NCBI GenBank assembly: GCA_031556065.1
Contig: JAVBTR010000039.1
Location: 1 to 64,000 of the forward strand
Source: JAVBTR01 sp031556065
GTDB lineage: Bacteria > Bacillota > Clostridia > Christensenellales > Aristaeellaceae
Length of the DNA: 64,000 nt
Direction of reading: 5' to 3'
Shown: piece by piece, positions 8,445-16,318 of the stretch
How the letters are laid out: each line of letters starts with the position of its first letter
Numbering within the stretch: position 1 is the first letter of the stretch
Program-made: the position numbers and the translations under genes
The notes under the pieces: model-generated
Databases searched by the model: none
Told to the model about the DNA's origin: nothing
What the model saw: the letters and a program-made list of their open reading frames with translations, nothing else

Positions 8445-9137
8445 ATGAGCAATCCCATCTTGGAAATGGAAAACATCAACAAGATTTATTATCTGGGGGA
8501 TGAAGAAAGCCACGTTCTGAAAAACGTCTGCCTGACCGTGCAGCAAGGGGAGTTTGTGGCCATCCTGGGCCCTTCCGGCTCCGGCAAATCCACTTTAATG
8601 AACATCATCGGCTGCCTAGACACCCCCACCTCCGGCACCTATCACCTCCACGGCAAGGAAGTATCCAGCCTGGACGAAAGCGCCCTGGCCACCGTCCGTT
8701 CAAAGGAGATCGGCTTCGTCTTTCAATCTTTCCAGCTTCTTCCCCGCTTAAAGGCCATCAACAACGTAGAGCTGCCCCTGATTTATTCCAACATGCCTGT
8801 GCAAATACGCCTGGAAACCGCCCAGAACATGCTTTGCCGTGTGGGCTTGGCCGATAAGCTCTACCACTACCCCAACCAACTTTCCGGCGGTCAGCAGCAG
8901 CGGGTGGCCATCGCCAGAGCCCTGGCCAATAATCCCACCATCCTTTTAGCCGATGAACCCACTGGCGCTCTGGACCAGAAAACCGGCAAACAGGTTATGG
9001 CTCTCTTCCACGAATTGAACGAAGAAGGCCACACCATCATTATGATCACCCACGATATCGCGATCGCGAAAAATGCCCAGCGCATCGTGAAAATTCTGGA
9101 TGGAAACCTGACCCAGGGGGTGGCGGACGATGCTTAA
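8445..9137 (+). CDS. ABC transporter ATPase, MacB/LolD type
   Basis: 230 aa, a stand-alone nucleotide-binding domain. Walker A GPSGSGKST, signature LSGGQQQRVAIARAL, Walker B ILLADEPTGALD and switch His in MITHD are all intact. The 3' end overlaps the permease gene by 8 bp. It powers the mechanotransmission-type transporter formed with the FtsX-like permease that follows. Confidence 0.95.
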   Translation: MSNPILEMENINKIYYLGDEESHVLKNVCLTVQQGEFVAILGPSGSGKSTLMNIIGCLDTPTSGTYHLHGKEVSSLDESALATVRSKEIGFVFQSFQLLPRLKAINNVELPLIYSNMPVQIRLETAQNMLCRVGLADKLYHYPNQLSGGQQQRVAIARALANNPTILLADEPTGALDQKTGKQVMALFHELNEEGHTIIMITHDIAIAKNAQRIVKILDGNLTQGVADDA

Positions 9138-10326
9138 AGAAAGCTTCAAAATGTCCCTCCAAAACATCTGGAACAACAAAATGCGTTCCTTTCTTACCAT
9201 GCTGGGCATTATCATCGGCGTAACCGCCATTATCGCGCTCATCACCACCGTTTCCGGTGTCACCGATGAAGTCACCGCCCAATTCAGCGCTCTGGGTGCG
9301 GGCAAAATCAGTATTCGCGCCACAGGTACCGTGCTCAAGCACGGCATTACCGATACGGACATGCAAAAGCTTTCCGCCATCGAAAACATTAAGGGCGTTT
9401 CACCCAATGTTTCCGCTACTCTCCCCGTTACAGCAGGCCGCGGTCTTGAAGAGGACGTAACCATCGAAGGCCGCAACGATACCTATTTCCGTCACAACGA
9501 TGTGATCGGCCAGGGCCGCCCATTAACCGCCCTGGACATGGATCCCCACTCCCGTGTTTGCGTCATCAACAAAAAAGCCGCCAATACCCTTTTCCCCGAA
9601 TCTGCAGCCCTTGGCCAGACCTTGGCCATCGCAGGCCTGAACTACACAGTGGTAGGCATCCTGTCCGATTCCAGCGAAGACGATGTGATGTCGCAAATGA
9701 ACCGCATGTCCGGCACCGGCGGGGATTTGAACATTATTATCCCCTACAAGGCGGCCCTTCGCATGACAGGCACCGGCAACATTACATCTTTAGACGTCTT
9801 CATGAACGACACCGCCCGCTCCGCCGAAACCATTACCGACATTGAAACCGTCCTGGACCAAGCTTTCAATTTCAAAGATAAAAGCTATTCCATTATCAAC
9901 CTAGACTCCCTCTTAGACACCATGAACACCATGACAAGTATGATGACCACCATGCTGGCTGGTATTGCGGCCATTGCCCTCTTGGTTGGCGGCATCGGCA
10001 TTATGAACATGATGCTGGTCTCCGTCACCGAACGCACCACTGAAATAGGTCTGCGCAAAGCCCTGGGTGCCAAGCCCTCCCGTATCCAGACCCAATTCTT
10101 AATGGAATCCGTTGTGCTAAGTGTCTTAGGAGGGCTCATCGGCATCCTCTTAGGCAACGGCATCAGCTATGTCGTGGCCTACTTTATCGGCTTTACCTTC
10201 AAAGCCTCTACCAGCGCCATTTCCATCGGCTTCTTCTTCTCCGCCGGTATTGGCATCCTCTTCGGTTGGGCTCCCGCTAGGAAGGCGTCCAGGTTAAACC
10301 CGATCGACGCACTTAGGAGTATGTAG
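9130..10326 (+). CDS. ABC transporter permease, MacB/FtsX type
   Basis: 398 aa. One N-terminal transmembrane helix (about 20-43), a large extracellular MacB_PCD domain (about 45-260), then three C-terminal helices of the FtsX domain with the conserved TEIGLRKALGA motif. This four-helix arrangement is the MacB type. It assembles with the upstream ATPase and adaptor. The gene is followed by a hairpin and then by the response regulator and kinase genes, which probably sense the exported compound or envelope stress. Confidence 0.93.
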   Translation: MLKESFKMSLQNIWNNKMRSFLTMLGIIIGVTAIIALITTVSGVTDEVTAQFSALGAGKISIRATGTVLKHGITDTDMQKLSAIENIKGVSPNVSATLPVTAGRGLEEDVTIEGRNDTYFRHNDVIGQGRPLTALDMDPHSRVCVINKKAANTLFPESAALGQTLAIAGLNYTVVGILSDSSEDDVMSQMNRMSGTGGDLNIIIPYKAALRMTGTGNITSLDVFMNDTARSAETITDIETVLDQAFNFKDKSYSIINLDSLLDTMNTMTSMMTTMLAGIAAIALLVGGIGIMNMMLVSVTERTTEIGLRKALGAKPSRIQTQFLMESVVLSVLGGLIGILLGNGISYVVAYFIGFTFKASTSAISIGFFFSAGIGILFGWAPARKASRLNPIDALRSM

Positions 10327-10330
10327 AAAT

Positions 10331-10396
10331 TCGCGGAAACCTTTTTTCTTTTGAAAAAGCAAAAAGGTTTCCGCACCTTCCAAAAAAGAAAACCTG
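10331..10396. repeat. hairpin repeat family 1, copy A
   Basis: The 14-bp perfect stem GCGGAAACCTTTTT (333-346 / 361-374 within 10xxx), extended by CTTTT/AAAAG around the loop, is followed by the shared flank CCTTCCAAAAAAGAAAACCTG. It lies between the permease and response regulator genes. It could act as a partial terminator. The same flank with different stem sequences recurs at 31304, 51387 and 52497, and in a diverged form at 61110. Confidence 0.7.
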
Positions 10397-10414
10397 TATT
10401 GAGGAGGGAGATTA

Positions 10415-11089
10415 TTGTTTACCATTTTAGTAGTTGAAGATGATAAGCATCTAAACAAAATGATGTCCGTATACTTACGTATGAACGGCTATAACGTTCT
10501 CGCCGCCTTCGATGGCGAGGATGCGCTTACCGTTTTAGAATCTGCCATGCCGGACCTGGTCATCTGTGATATCATGATGCCCAACATGGATGGTTACGAA
10601 CTGACAAGGGAGCTGCGGGAAGCCTACAAAGAATTACCCGTATTAATGGTAACGGCAAAAGATGCTATTGACGACAAGCGGGAGGGCTATCTGGCCGGAA
10701 CAGATGATTACATGGTGAAGCCCATCGATCTGGACGAACTGAACATGCGGGTCACCGCCTTGTTAAGAAGGAGCCGCATCGCTTCAGAGCGAAAGATAAT
10801 CATAGGTGAAACCGTATTGGATTACGATTCTTTGATGGTCACACGCAATGATATGGCCTTGCAACTGACCAAGAAAGAATTTTTCCTCTTGTTTAAATTA
10901 TTATCATATCCTACCCAGATTTTCACCCGCCGGCAATTGATGGATGAAATCTGGGGCATGGACGCGGAAAGCGATGAACGCACCGTGGATGTTCACATTA
11001 AACGTCTACGTGAAAAATGTGAATGCTTCCCGGAATTTCGCATCGTTACCGTCCGCGGTCTTGGGTATAAGGCGGAGAAACTAAAATGA
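10415..11089 (+). CDS. OmpR/PhoB-family response regulator
   Basis: 224 aa. The receiver domain has acidic pocket E8-D9-D10, phospho-acceptor D52 in VICDIMMPNMDG and conserved Lys in MVTAKD. The C-terminal winged helix carries VDVHIKRLREK and VRGLGYK. The start is TTG with GGAGGG 6-7 bases upstream. The stop overlaps the kinase start (ATGA). Probably activated by the downstream kinase, and it probably controls the preceding macAB-like operon through the 11-bp direct repeats at 7504. Confidence 0.93.
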   Translation: MFTILVVEDDKHLNKMMSVYLRMNGYNVLAAFDGEDALTVLESAMPDLVICDIMMPNMDGYELTRELREAYKELPVLMVTAKDAIDDKREGYLAGTDDYMVKPIDLDELNMRVTALLRRSRIASERKIIIGETVLDYDSLMVTRNDMALQLTKKEFFLLFKLLSYPTQIFTRRQLMDEIWGMDAESDERTVDVHIKRLREKCECFPEFRIVTVRGLGYKAEKLK

Positions 11090-12393
11090 ACAACTACTCC
11101 ATGCGCAACCGAATTAAATGGCGCAGCATTTCATCGCTTTTTTCAGTGATGCTGTTTGCCATGGCCTTAACAAGCGTCTGTTCTTTGCTTTTCAGCAATT
11201 CAGATGTGCAGCAGGAAGCGCTGGAAAACGAAATGGCCCTGGGAATTTACGCCCGGGAGCTATATACCCGCACCTCCCTTTCCTATGAGGAAATCGCCAG
11301 CCTGTGTACCAACGATGTCCTGCGTACCCGCTTGTGGGATGATCTGCGCAGCTTTAAGCTGGATTCTTCCATTATCGAGGAGTTGGACGATGGCAAATCG
11401 GTGGTTCTACCTTATGCCTTCAACCAAAACCCCACCACGCTGATCAAAGTTGGCGATAAGTACCTAGAAATTACTGTGCGCCAGACGGTAAGCCTGCTTC
11501 GTATGGCCTCTTGGCGCATTACCTTTACCATTATGTTCAGCCTGGGCTTTTTGTTTGTCTTTACCTTCTTTGCCGGAGGCCGCATCGTTCAACCCCTTAC
11601 CAGCTTATCCCATGCCATGCAGCAGGTGCAAAAAGGCGATTTTTCTGTACGCCTGCCTGTGCAAAAGGACAACGAGCTGGGCCAATTGTCCAACAACTTT
11701 AACCAGATGGTGGCGGAATTGGGCAGCATTGAATATTTGCAAAAGGATTTTATGTCCAACGTATCCCACGAGTTTAAAACGCCGATCGCCTCCATATCCG
11801 GTTTTGCCAAGCTGCTCAAAAGCGACGACATTACGCCCGAGGAACGGTTAGAATATACCGACATCATCATTGCAGAATCCCAGAGGCTTTCAAACCTTTC
11901 CCAGAACATACTCAGGCTTTCAAAATTGGAAAACCAGACCCGTCTAAAAAATGTTACACCTTTTTCATTGGACGAACAGCTTCGCATGGCCGTCTTAGTA
12001 TTGGAGCCTATGTGGTCGAAAAAGGACATTCAATGGGAATTGGAGCTGGATGAAATCACCTGCCACGGGGAAATGGAGCTGATCAACCAGGTCTGGGTCA
12101 ACCTGCTTTCCAACGCCATTAAATTTTCCTATGATGGCGGCGATATATCGGTGAAGCTTTACCAAACCGATATGATTAAAGTTCGCATACAGGATCACGG
12201 CTCCGGCATGACGCAAGACGTGCAGGAAAGGATTTTCGATAAATTCTACCAAGGCGATTCTTCCCACAATGACGAAGGCAACGGCCTTGGCTTGCCGCTG
12301 GTAAAACGGATCGTGGAATTATCCGGCGGCACCATCCATGTCAAGAGCGCTCCAAAAGAGGGCAGCATCTTTACCGTAACCCTACCCCTATAA
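11086..12393 (+). CDS. sensor histidine kinase
   Basis: 435 aa. Two transmembrane segments (about 17-38 and 140-163) flank an extracytoplasmic loop of about 100 residues. A HAMP domain follows, then HisKA with phospho-acceptor H228 (NVSHEFKTP), then the ATPase domain with N box LLSNAIKFSYD, DHGSGM and GNGLGLPL. It overlaps the response regulator by 4 bp. Likely partner of that regulator; the stimulus is unknown but the loop size suits ligand or envelope-stress sensing. Confidence 0.93.
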   Translation: MNNYSMRNRIKWRSISSLFSVMLFAMALTSVCSLLFSNSDVQQEALENEMALGIYARELYTRTSLSYEEIASLCTNDVLRTRLWDDLRSFKLDSSIIEELDDGKSVVLPYAFNQNPTTLIKVGDKYLEITVRQTVSLLRMASWRITFTIMFSLGFLFVFTFFAGGRIVQPLTSLSHAMQQVQKGDFSVRLPVQKDNELGQLSNNFNQMVAELGSIEYLQKDFMSNVSHEFKTPIASISGFAKLLKSDDITPEERLEYTDIIIAESQRLSNLSQNILRLSKLENQTRLKNVTPFSLDEQLRMAVLVLEPMWSKKDIQWELELDEITCHGEMELINQVWVNLLSNAIKFSYDGGDISVKLYQTDMIKVRIQDHGSGMTQDVQERIFDKFYQGDSSHNDEGNGLGLPLVKRIVELSGGTIHVKSAPKEGSIFTVTLPL

Positions 12394-12413
12394 AATAATA
12401 AAGGAGGCTGAAA

Positions 12414-13076
12414 ATGACATTCACCCCGGAAAGCTTTCAAAAAGAACCCTCCAACGAGCGGTTCACCGAAATGATGGAGCAATATGTTACCTTGCAATGC
12501 CGCTATAAATCGGCTTTAAGAGAGATACGCACCAAGCTGGAAATTCTCGATGAGGAATTCCAAATGCGCAACAAACGCAACCCTATTCACAACATGCAAT
12601 CCCGCATGAAAACCTTTCCCAGCATCATTGAAAAGCTGCAAAGAAAGGGCCTTCCCATTACCCTTGAAAGCGCCATTACAGAGCTGAGTGATATCGCGGG
12701 TATCCGCGTGATCTGTGCTTACATCGACGATATCTATACCCTATATGATCTTTTACTTTCCCAGGACGATATTATCCTGAAAGAAACCAGGGATTATATC
12801 AAGGAACCCAAGGCCAACGGCTACCGAAGCCTGCATCTGATCGTAGAAATTCCCGTATTTCTATCTGATGGCAAGGTTTATGTGCCGGTAGAAATCCAGA
12901 TCCGCACCATTGCCATGGATTTCTGGGCCAGCCTGGAACACCAATTGCGTTATAAAGAACCGGCGCTGATCCCCAAAGAGCTTAACGAAGAATTGCAGCG
13001 CTCCGCCGAAGACATCGCCGCTATCGATCTTAAAATGCAGGCCATTTACAACACCGTATCAAAGCTAAGCAAATAA
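12414..13076 (+). CDS. small alarmone synthetase (GTP pyrophosphokinase, RelQ/YjbM type)
   Basis: 220 aa, a single RelA/SpoT synthetase domain without the hydrolase or TGS/ACT domains of long Rel. Core motifs are SDIAGIRVICAYIDD, EPKANGYRSLHL and VEIQIRTIAMDFWASLEHQ. It transfers pyrophosphate from ATP to GTP or GDP to make (p)ppGpp. AAAGGAGG precedes the ATG, 20 bp after the kinase gene, so it is probably co-transcribed with the efflux/two-component operon. This would link envelope stress to alarmone synthesis (inference). Confidence 0.93.
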   Translation: MTFTPESFQKEPSNERFTEMMEQYVTLQCRYKSALREIRTKLEILDEEFQMRNKRNPIHNMQSRMKTFPSIIEKLQRKGLPITLESAITELSDIAGIRVICAYIDDIYTLYDLLLSQDDIILKETRDYIKEPKANGYRSLHLIVEIPVFLSDGKVYVPVEIQIRTIAMDFWASLEHQLRYKEPALIPKELNEELQRSAEDIAAIDLKMQAIYNTVSKLSK

Positions 13077-13086
13077 TTCTATCATT

Positions 13087-13130
13087 TAAAAGCCATACTA
13101 CCCTCACAATTGAGGGAGGTATGGCTTTTA
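13087..13130 (+). terminator. hairpin covering the start of the next gene
   Basis: Perfect 12-bp arms TAAAAGCCATAC (13087-13098) and 13119-13130 enclose a second stem, CCCTCA/TGAGGG (13101-13116). The structure contains the GGGAGG ribosome binding site and the ATG of the following gene. It may end the alarmone synthetase transcript, or hide the start of the transporter gene. Confidence 0.65.
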
Positions 13131-13564
13131 TGATGGGGATTATTTTTTCCATTGTCGCCGGGGCAGCCATGAGCATTCAAGGTGTAATGAACACCCGCTT
13201 AAGTGAGAAAATCGGGCTTTACGAATCCAACATGTTTGTGCAAGGCACAGCTTTTTTGTTTTCGCTGATCGCCATGTTCATCCTTGGCAAGGGCGATCTT
13301 CACAAGCTGGGCGAAACGCCGAAAATTTACTGGCTGGGGGGCCTCATCGGCCTTGTGATCACCCTAACGGTTATGCTTTCCATTAAAGGGCTTTCCCCTA
13401 CCATTGCCATCTCCATTATCTTGATTTCGCAGCTATTGGTCGCCGCACTGATCGACGCCTTTGGCCTCTTGGGTGCCGAGAAGGTGGCCTTCACCTGGCA
13501 AAAATATATTGGTATGGCACTGATGATAGGTGGTGTGGTCTTGTTTAAATGGCAGTGCGATTAG
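13121..13564 (+). CDS. small DMT-superfamily transporter (DUF606/YdcZ-like)
   Basis: 147 aa with five predicted helices; the pattern GAAMSIQGVMNTRLSEKIG is typical of the DUF606 half-size drug/metabolite transporters. Members of this family usually pair as dimers. The start could be the ATG at 13121, 13130 or 13133; the family N-terminus favours one of the two later ones. The stop overlaps the stop of the convergent DUF2812 gene by 4 bp. The substrate is unknown. Confidence 0.8.
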   Translation: MAFMMGIIFSIVAGAAMSIQGVMNTRLSEKIGLYESNMFVQGTAFLFSLIAMFILGKGDLHKLGETPKIYWLGGLIGLVITLTVMLSIKGLSPTIAISIILISQLLVAALIDAFGLLGAEKVAFTWQKYIGMALMIGGVVLFKWQCD

Positions 13565-14583
13565 GGCAGCAGCAGCCCCACTACAAGTCCAATCACACCG
13601 CCCACCAAAAGCGAAATGGCTATGATGATTAGCAGTGCCTTCAGCGTGCTGATCTGGGTGAGCCTGCCATCCTTCACATTTAATTGGGCCATGCCATTAG
13701 GCTGGCGTTTGTAGATCATGCCCTGTGCCAATACAAGAGCTGGCGTATAACCTAATTCCCTGGCTATTTTCATGCTTTCCAAGTGCCTATCAGGGCATTT
13801 AACCATGGCCAGGCTTTTCATAGGATCACAGGCATATTCTAAATTTCCCGGCCTATGCTTGTCAAACACCAAGCTACCCTTTTCCATGGCGCATACCTGC
13901 CAGCCATCCTGGGCCTTTTGCGTTAAAAAGGCAGCCAAGGCTTTGGCCTTATGGGGGTACTTGCGCACAATAAAGGTTTGGCTTTCAAAATCGATGATGC
14001 GCTTTTCCCATTCGACTTTTGAAATGGAAAGCTCCCTTTCGCAATCCATGGCTGCTTTTTGCAGCATGGTAATGCACATTAATTCGATCAGTGTCAGCAC
14101 CATATAAAAGGCACTAAGCAGCTTGCCTGCCCTATCCCCTAGCAAAAGTATGGCAAGAAGATATACCACTGTTAAAATCACCTGGGCCAAAAGCAGCTCT
14201 GAAGCCTGCTTGCTAAAGAAACCGGAAAACCGCATAGCCCGTTCCTTGGCAGCTGTGGGATCGTCGTACAGTTCATTGGCGCCTCCCTCTTCATAGGGCT
14301 TGCAGAAATAATAATTCATGGTTTCATCCTTGGCTACAGTTTCCCAGCCGGTTTCCATTGCCAGACTCAAAAAATCGTCCCTTGCCTCCAATTCTTCCAC
14401 CGGAGTGTTGTCCGCTACCATCGGAAAACGGTCTGTTTCGTATAAAAGCCGCTGGGGTTCAATGGGTTCAAAAGTATAAAACACGCCCATCGTCATTTTA
14501 GAAAGCTTCCAGCCCTTTTGCGCCATGGTTTCCAGCCAATGCTGCTCCTTGCGAAAGCTTAAATACCAAGCAAATTTCTTCAT
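13561..14583 (-). CDS. DUF2812 membrane protein
   Basis: 340 aa from the ATG at 14583, which overlaps the PadR stop (ATGA). Two related aromatic-rich cytoplasmic modules (FAWYLSFRKEQHWLETMAQKGWKL and a second around residue 205) each precede or follow hydrophobic segments; a helix pair lies at about 140-185 and a C-terminal helix at 315-338. DUF2812 proteins are regularly encoded beside PadR regulators in Bacillota. Their function is unknown. The frame extends to 14724 but that part lies inside the PadR gene. Confidence 0.85.
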   Translation of the reverse strand: MKKFAWYLSFRKEQHWLETMAQKGWKLSKMTMGVFYTFEPIEPQRLLYETDRFPMVADNTPVEELEARDDFLSLAMETGWETVAKDETMNYYFCKPYEEGGANELYDDPTAAKERAMRFSGFFSKQASELLLAQVILTVVYLLAILLLGDRAGKLLSAFYMVLTLIELMCITMLQKAAMDCERELSISKVEWEKRIIDFESQTFIVRKYPHKAKALAAFLTQKAQDGWQVCAMEKGSLVFDKHRPGNLEYACDPMKSLAMVKCPDRHLESMKIARELGYTPALVLAQGMIYKRQPNGMAQLNVKDGRLTQISTLKALLIIIAISLLVGGVIGLVVGLLLP

Positions 14584-14894
14584 TCCCCTATCCCCCTTAA
14601 CCTGTTTTGCCCATCCTGCAATTGTTTTTCCAGCCGCTCTATTTCTTCCTTGAGCGTTTCCATGCCAAGGGCTGTAATGCGGTAGACTTTTTTGTCGCTT
14701 AATTCTTGTTCCACTTCGATCCACTCATCCTTTGTGAGCCTGCCCAGCATGGTATACAGCGTGCCGGTACCCATCAAGATTCGCCCCTCTGTGGCTTCTT
14801 TTAAAAACTTGATGATTCCATAGCCATGGTTGGGCTCCATCAATGCCAGCAAGGTATAATAGGTGGTTTCCGTCAGCGGTAATGCTTTTTTCAC
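14580..14894 (-). CDS. PadR-family transcriptional regulator
   Basis: 104 aa. Winged-helix domain with the family pattern LTETTYYTLLALMEPNHGYGI and a wing region MGTGTLYTMLGRL, followed by a C-terminal coiled coil (about 75-100) for dimerisation. The start is GTG with GGAGGG upstream. It probably represses its own operon with the overlapping DUF2812 gene by binding the dyads between 14921 and 14952. Confidence 0.93.
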   Translation of the reverse strand: MKKALPLTETTYYTLLALMEPNHGYGIIKFLKEATEGRILMGTGTLYTMLGRLTKDEWIEVEQELSDKKVYRITALGMETLKEEIERLEKQLQDGQNRLRGIGE

Positions 14895-14920
14895 TTATCT
14901 GCCCTCCTATCGCTCGGCGA

Positions 14921-14952
14921 TATGTCGATGATCGACGCATCATCAATTGACA
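14921..14952 (-). promoter_or_regulatory. candidate PadR operator
   Basis: Two dyads lie just upstream of the padR gene: GTCGAT-g-ATCGAC (14924-14936) and TCAATTGA (14943-14950), separated by 6 bp. Autoregulation through such dyads is common for PadR proteins. I could not place a convincing -35/-10 pair. Confidence 0.45.
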
Positions 14953-14984
14953 TAGTAGCATAGCAAAATGTAAAATGCAAGCAT

Positions 14985-15011
14985 AAAAATAGCAGGAGCT
15001 TGGCCCCTGCT
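14985..15011 (-). terminator. terminator after lacI-type gene
   Basis: On the minus strand a stem AGCAGG...CCTGCT (14991-15011, with extra inner GC pairs) is followed by ATTTTTA. It lies just past the regulator stop at 15020. Confidence 0.7.
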
Positions 15012-15019
15012 TAAGCCTT

Positions 15020-16051
15020 TTATTTTTTCATCACCGATTTTCTTTCCACAATCGAACAGTGAATGATTTCCCGCTGGGGCGGCGTGTCCGGGTTGGCAAT
15101 CAATTCCATGATATGAAGGGCCGCGCGAACACCGATTTCCTTTGTGGGCAGTGCCACAGTGGTCAGTGGCGGCTGCAAGTATTGGGCAATCTCCCGGTTA
15201 TCGAACCCCACCACCGACATGTCTTGTGGCACAGAAAGCCCTGCTTCGTTCAGCGCATGGATGCAGCCCGCAGCCATCAGATCGTTCATGGCAAAAATGG
15301 CAGTAGGCGGAACAGGCATTTGAATCAGCTCCTTGGTAAGGGCAAAACCCGAACCATACTCCCAATCTCCATAGCGAATCAGCTCCATTTGAACGCTGAG
15401 GCCTGCCTCCTGCAAGGCCAATTGGAATCCACTCAAACGGCGCATGGTGGGGTATGAATGAGGGTGCCCTGCAATAACGGCAATTCTTTCATGGCCATTG
15501 CTAATTAGATACCGGGTCAGCTCGATAGCACTGTCCTGGTTAGAGTAGGTAACATAGGTGTCTTGGTTTGTCCCATGAGAATAGGCAAAAACCAGAGGCC
15601 GCTCCAGGGGATCGAACAAAAAATCCAAATGCCTATCATGCATCCCAACATAGATAATCCCATCCACATGGGCCTGCATCAGCAAGGAGACACCGTTATT
15701 GATGCGGGTTCTATATGCACTTATCTGCTCATATTGGTTATAGAGTTTTTCAAGCAAATGCAAATCAAAAAGCAGCATTCGGTAGCCGCTTTTGCCAATG
15801 GTTTCTCCAATGCCGCCCACAATCTCCGCCACTGGCAGCCCTCTGATATCCTCCACCAATACGCCTATGGATTTGGTCTGCCCCGAGCGCAGGGATTTGG
15901 CAAGGGTATTAGGCGTGTAGTTGGCCGTTTGGATTGCCATCAGCACACGCTCTGTGGTTTGGGGGCTCAGCTTTTTAGAGCCGTTGATCACATGAGAAAC
16001 GGTTGCGGTGGAAACACCTGCAATTTCAGCAATATCCTTCATGGTTGCCAA
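15020..16051 (-). CDS. LacI-family transcriptional regulator
   Basis: 343 aa. The N-terminal helix-turn-helix reads MKDIAEIAGVSTATVSHVIN with the hinge helix NTLAKSLRSG, followed by a periplasmic-binding-protein-like effector domain. The start is placed at the TTG at 16051 (product MATMKDIA, the usual LacI opening), with AGGTGA 5 bases upstream. It is divergent from a sugar ABC importer and a GH127 arabinofuranosidase. Three matching operator palindromes lie between them, so it probably represses both itself and the importer operon until an arabinose-type sugar binds. Confidence 0.93.
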   Translation of the reverse strand: MATMKDIAEIAGVSTATVSHVINGSKKLSPQTTERVLMAIQTANYTPNTLAKSLRSGQTKSIGVLVEDIRGLPVAEIVGGIGETIGKSGYRMLLFDLHLLEKLYNQYEQISAYRTRINNGVSLLMQAHVDGIIYVGMHDRHLDFLFDPLERPLVFAYSHGTNQDTYVTYSNQDSAIELTRYLISNGHERIAVIAGHPHSYPTMRRLSGFQLALQEAGLSVQMELIRYGDWEYGSGFALTKELIQMPVPPTAIFAMNDLMAAGCIHALNEAGLSVPQDMSVVGFDNREIAQYLQPPLTTVALPTKEIGVRAALHIMELIANPDTPPQREIIHCSIVERKSVMKK

Positions 16052-16070
16052 GTCGATCACCTGCCCGATG

Positions 16071-16123
16071 GGTTAATCGTTTTTCCTTTGTTTTCATTAT
16101 AATCTAAGTTTTTCGATTGTCAA
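16071..16123 (-). promoter_or_regulatory. lacI-type gene promoter with operator O1
   Basis: The minus strand has consensus TTGACA (16118-16123), a 16-bp spacer and TATAAT (16096-16101). Operator GGTTAATCGTTTTTCC covers 16071-16086, just downstream of the expected transcription start. Its left half is a perfect match to the half site GGTTAATCG shared by the other two operators. Confidence 0.75.
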
Positions 16124-16153
16124 TATTTACTTTCAGGGCATAGTGCATCATCA

Positions 16154-16169
16154 GGTTAAGAAATTAACC
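16154..16169. promoter_or_regulatory. LacI-type operator O2
   Basis: GGTTAAGAAATTAACC has perfect 6-bp arms identical to those of an ideal GGTTAATCGATTAACC palindrome. It lies between the two divergent promoters, 83 bp from O1 and 91 bp from O3 (centre to centre). Confidence 0.65.
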
Positions 16170-16202
16170 TCCTCTTTTGGCAAAAATCCTCAAAAATCCC
16201 TA

Positions 16203-16260
16203 TTGACTTTTTCCATTTCGATGCCTATACTGAAGCTAAACGAGGGTAATTCGATTAACC
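16203..16260 (+). promoter_or_regulatory. sugar ABC operon promoter with operator O3
   Basis: TTGACT (16203-16208), a 17-bp spacer and TATACT (16226-16231) form a near-consensus promoter. Operator GGTAATTCGATTAACC (16245-16260) lies about 7 to 22 bases after the expected start site, a classical repressing position. Confidence 0.78.
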
Positions 16261-16318
16261 AACATTTGGAAAGAAAATTACCATCAAAAAAGACAAGTTA
16301 AGAAAGGTGGAACCAACC

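Noticed and set aside
10415..12393. VanRS or BceRS-type antibiotic sensing system
   Set aside because: The kinase has a roughly 100-residue extracytoplasmic loop and the transporter is MacB-type, so neither the BceS short-loop type nor the VanS context fits well.
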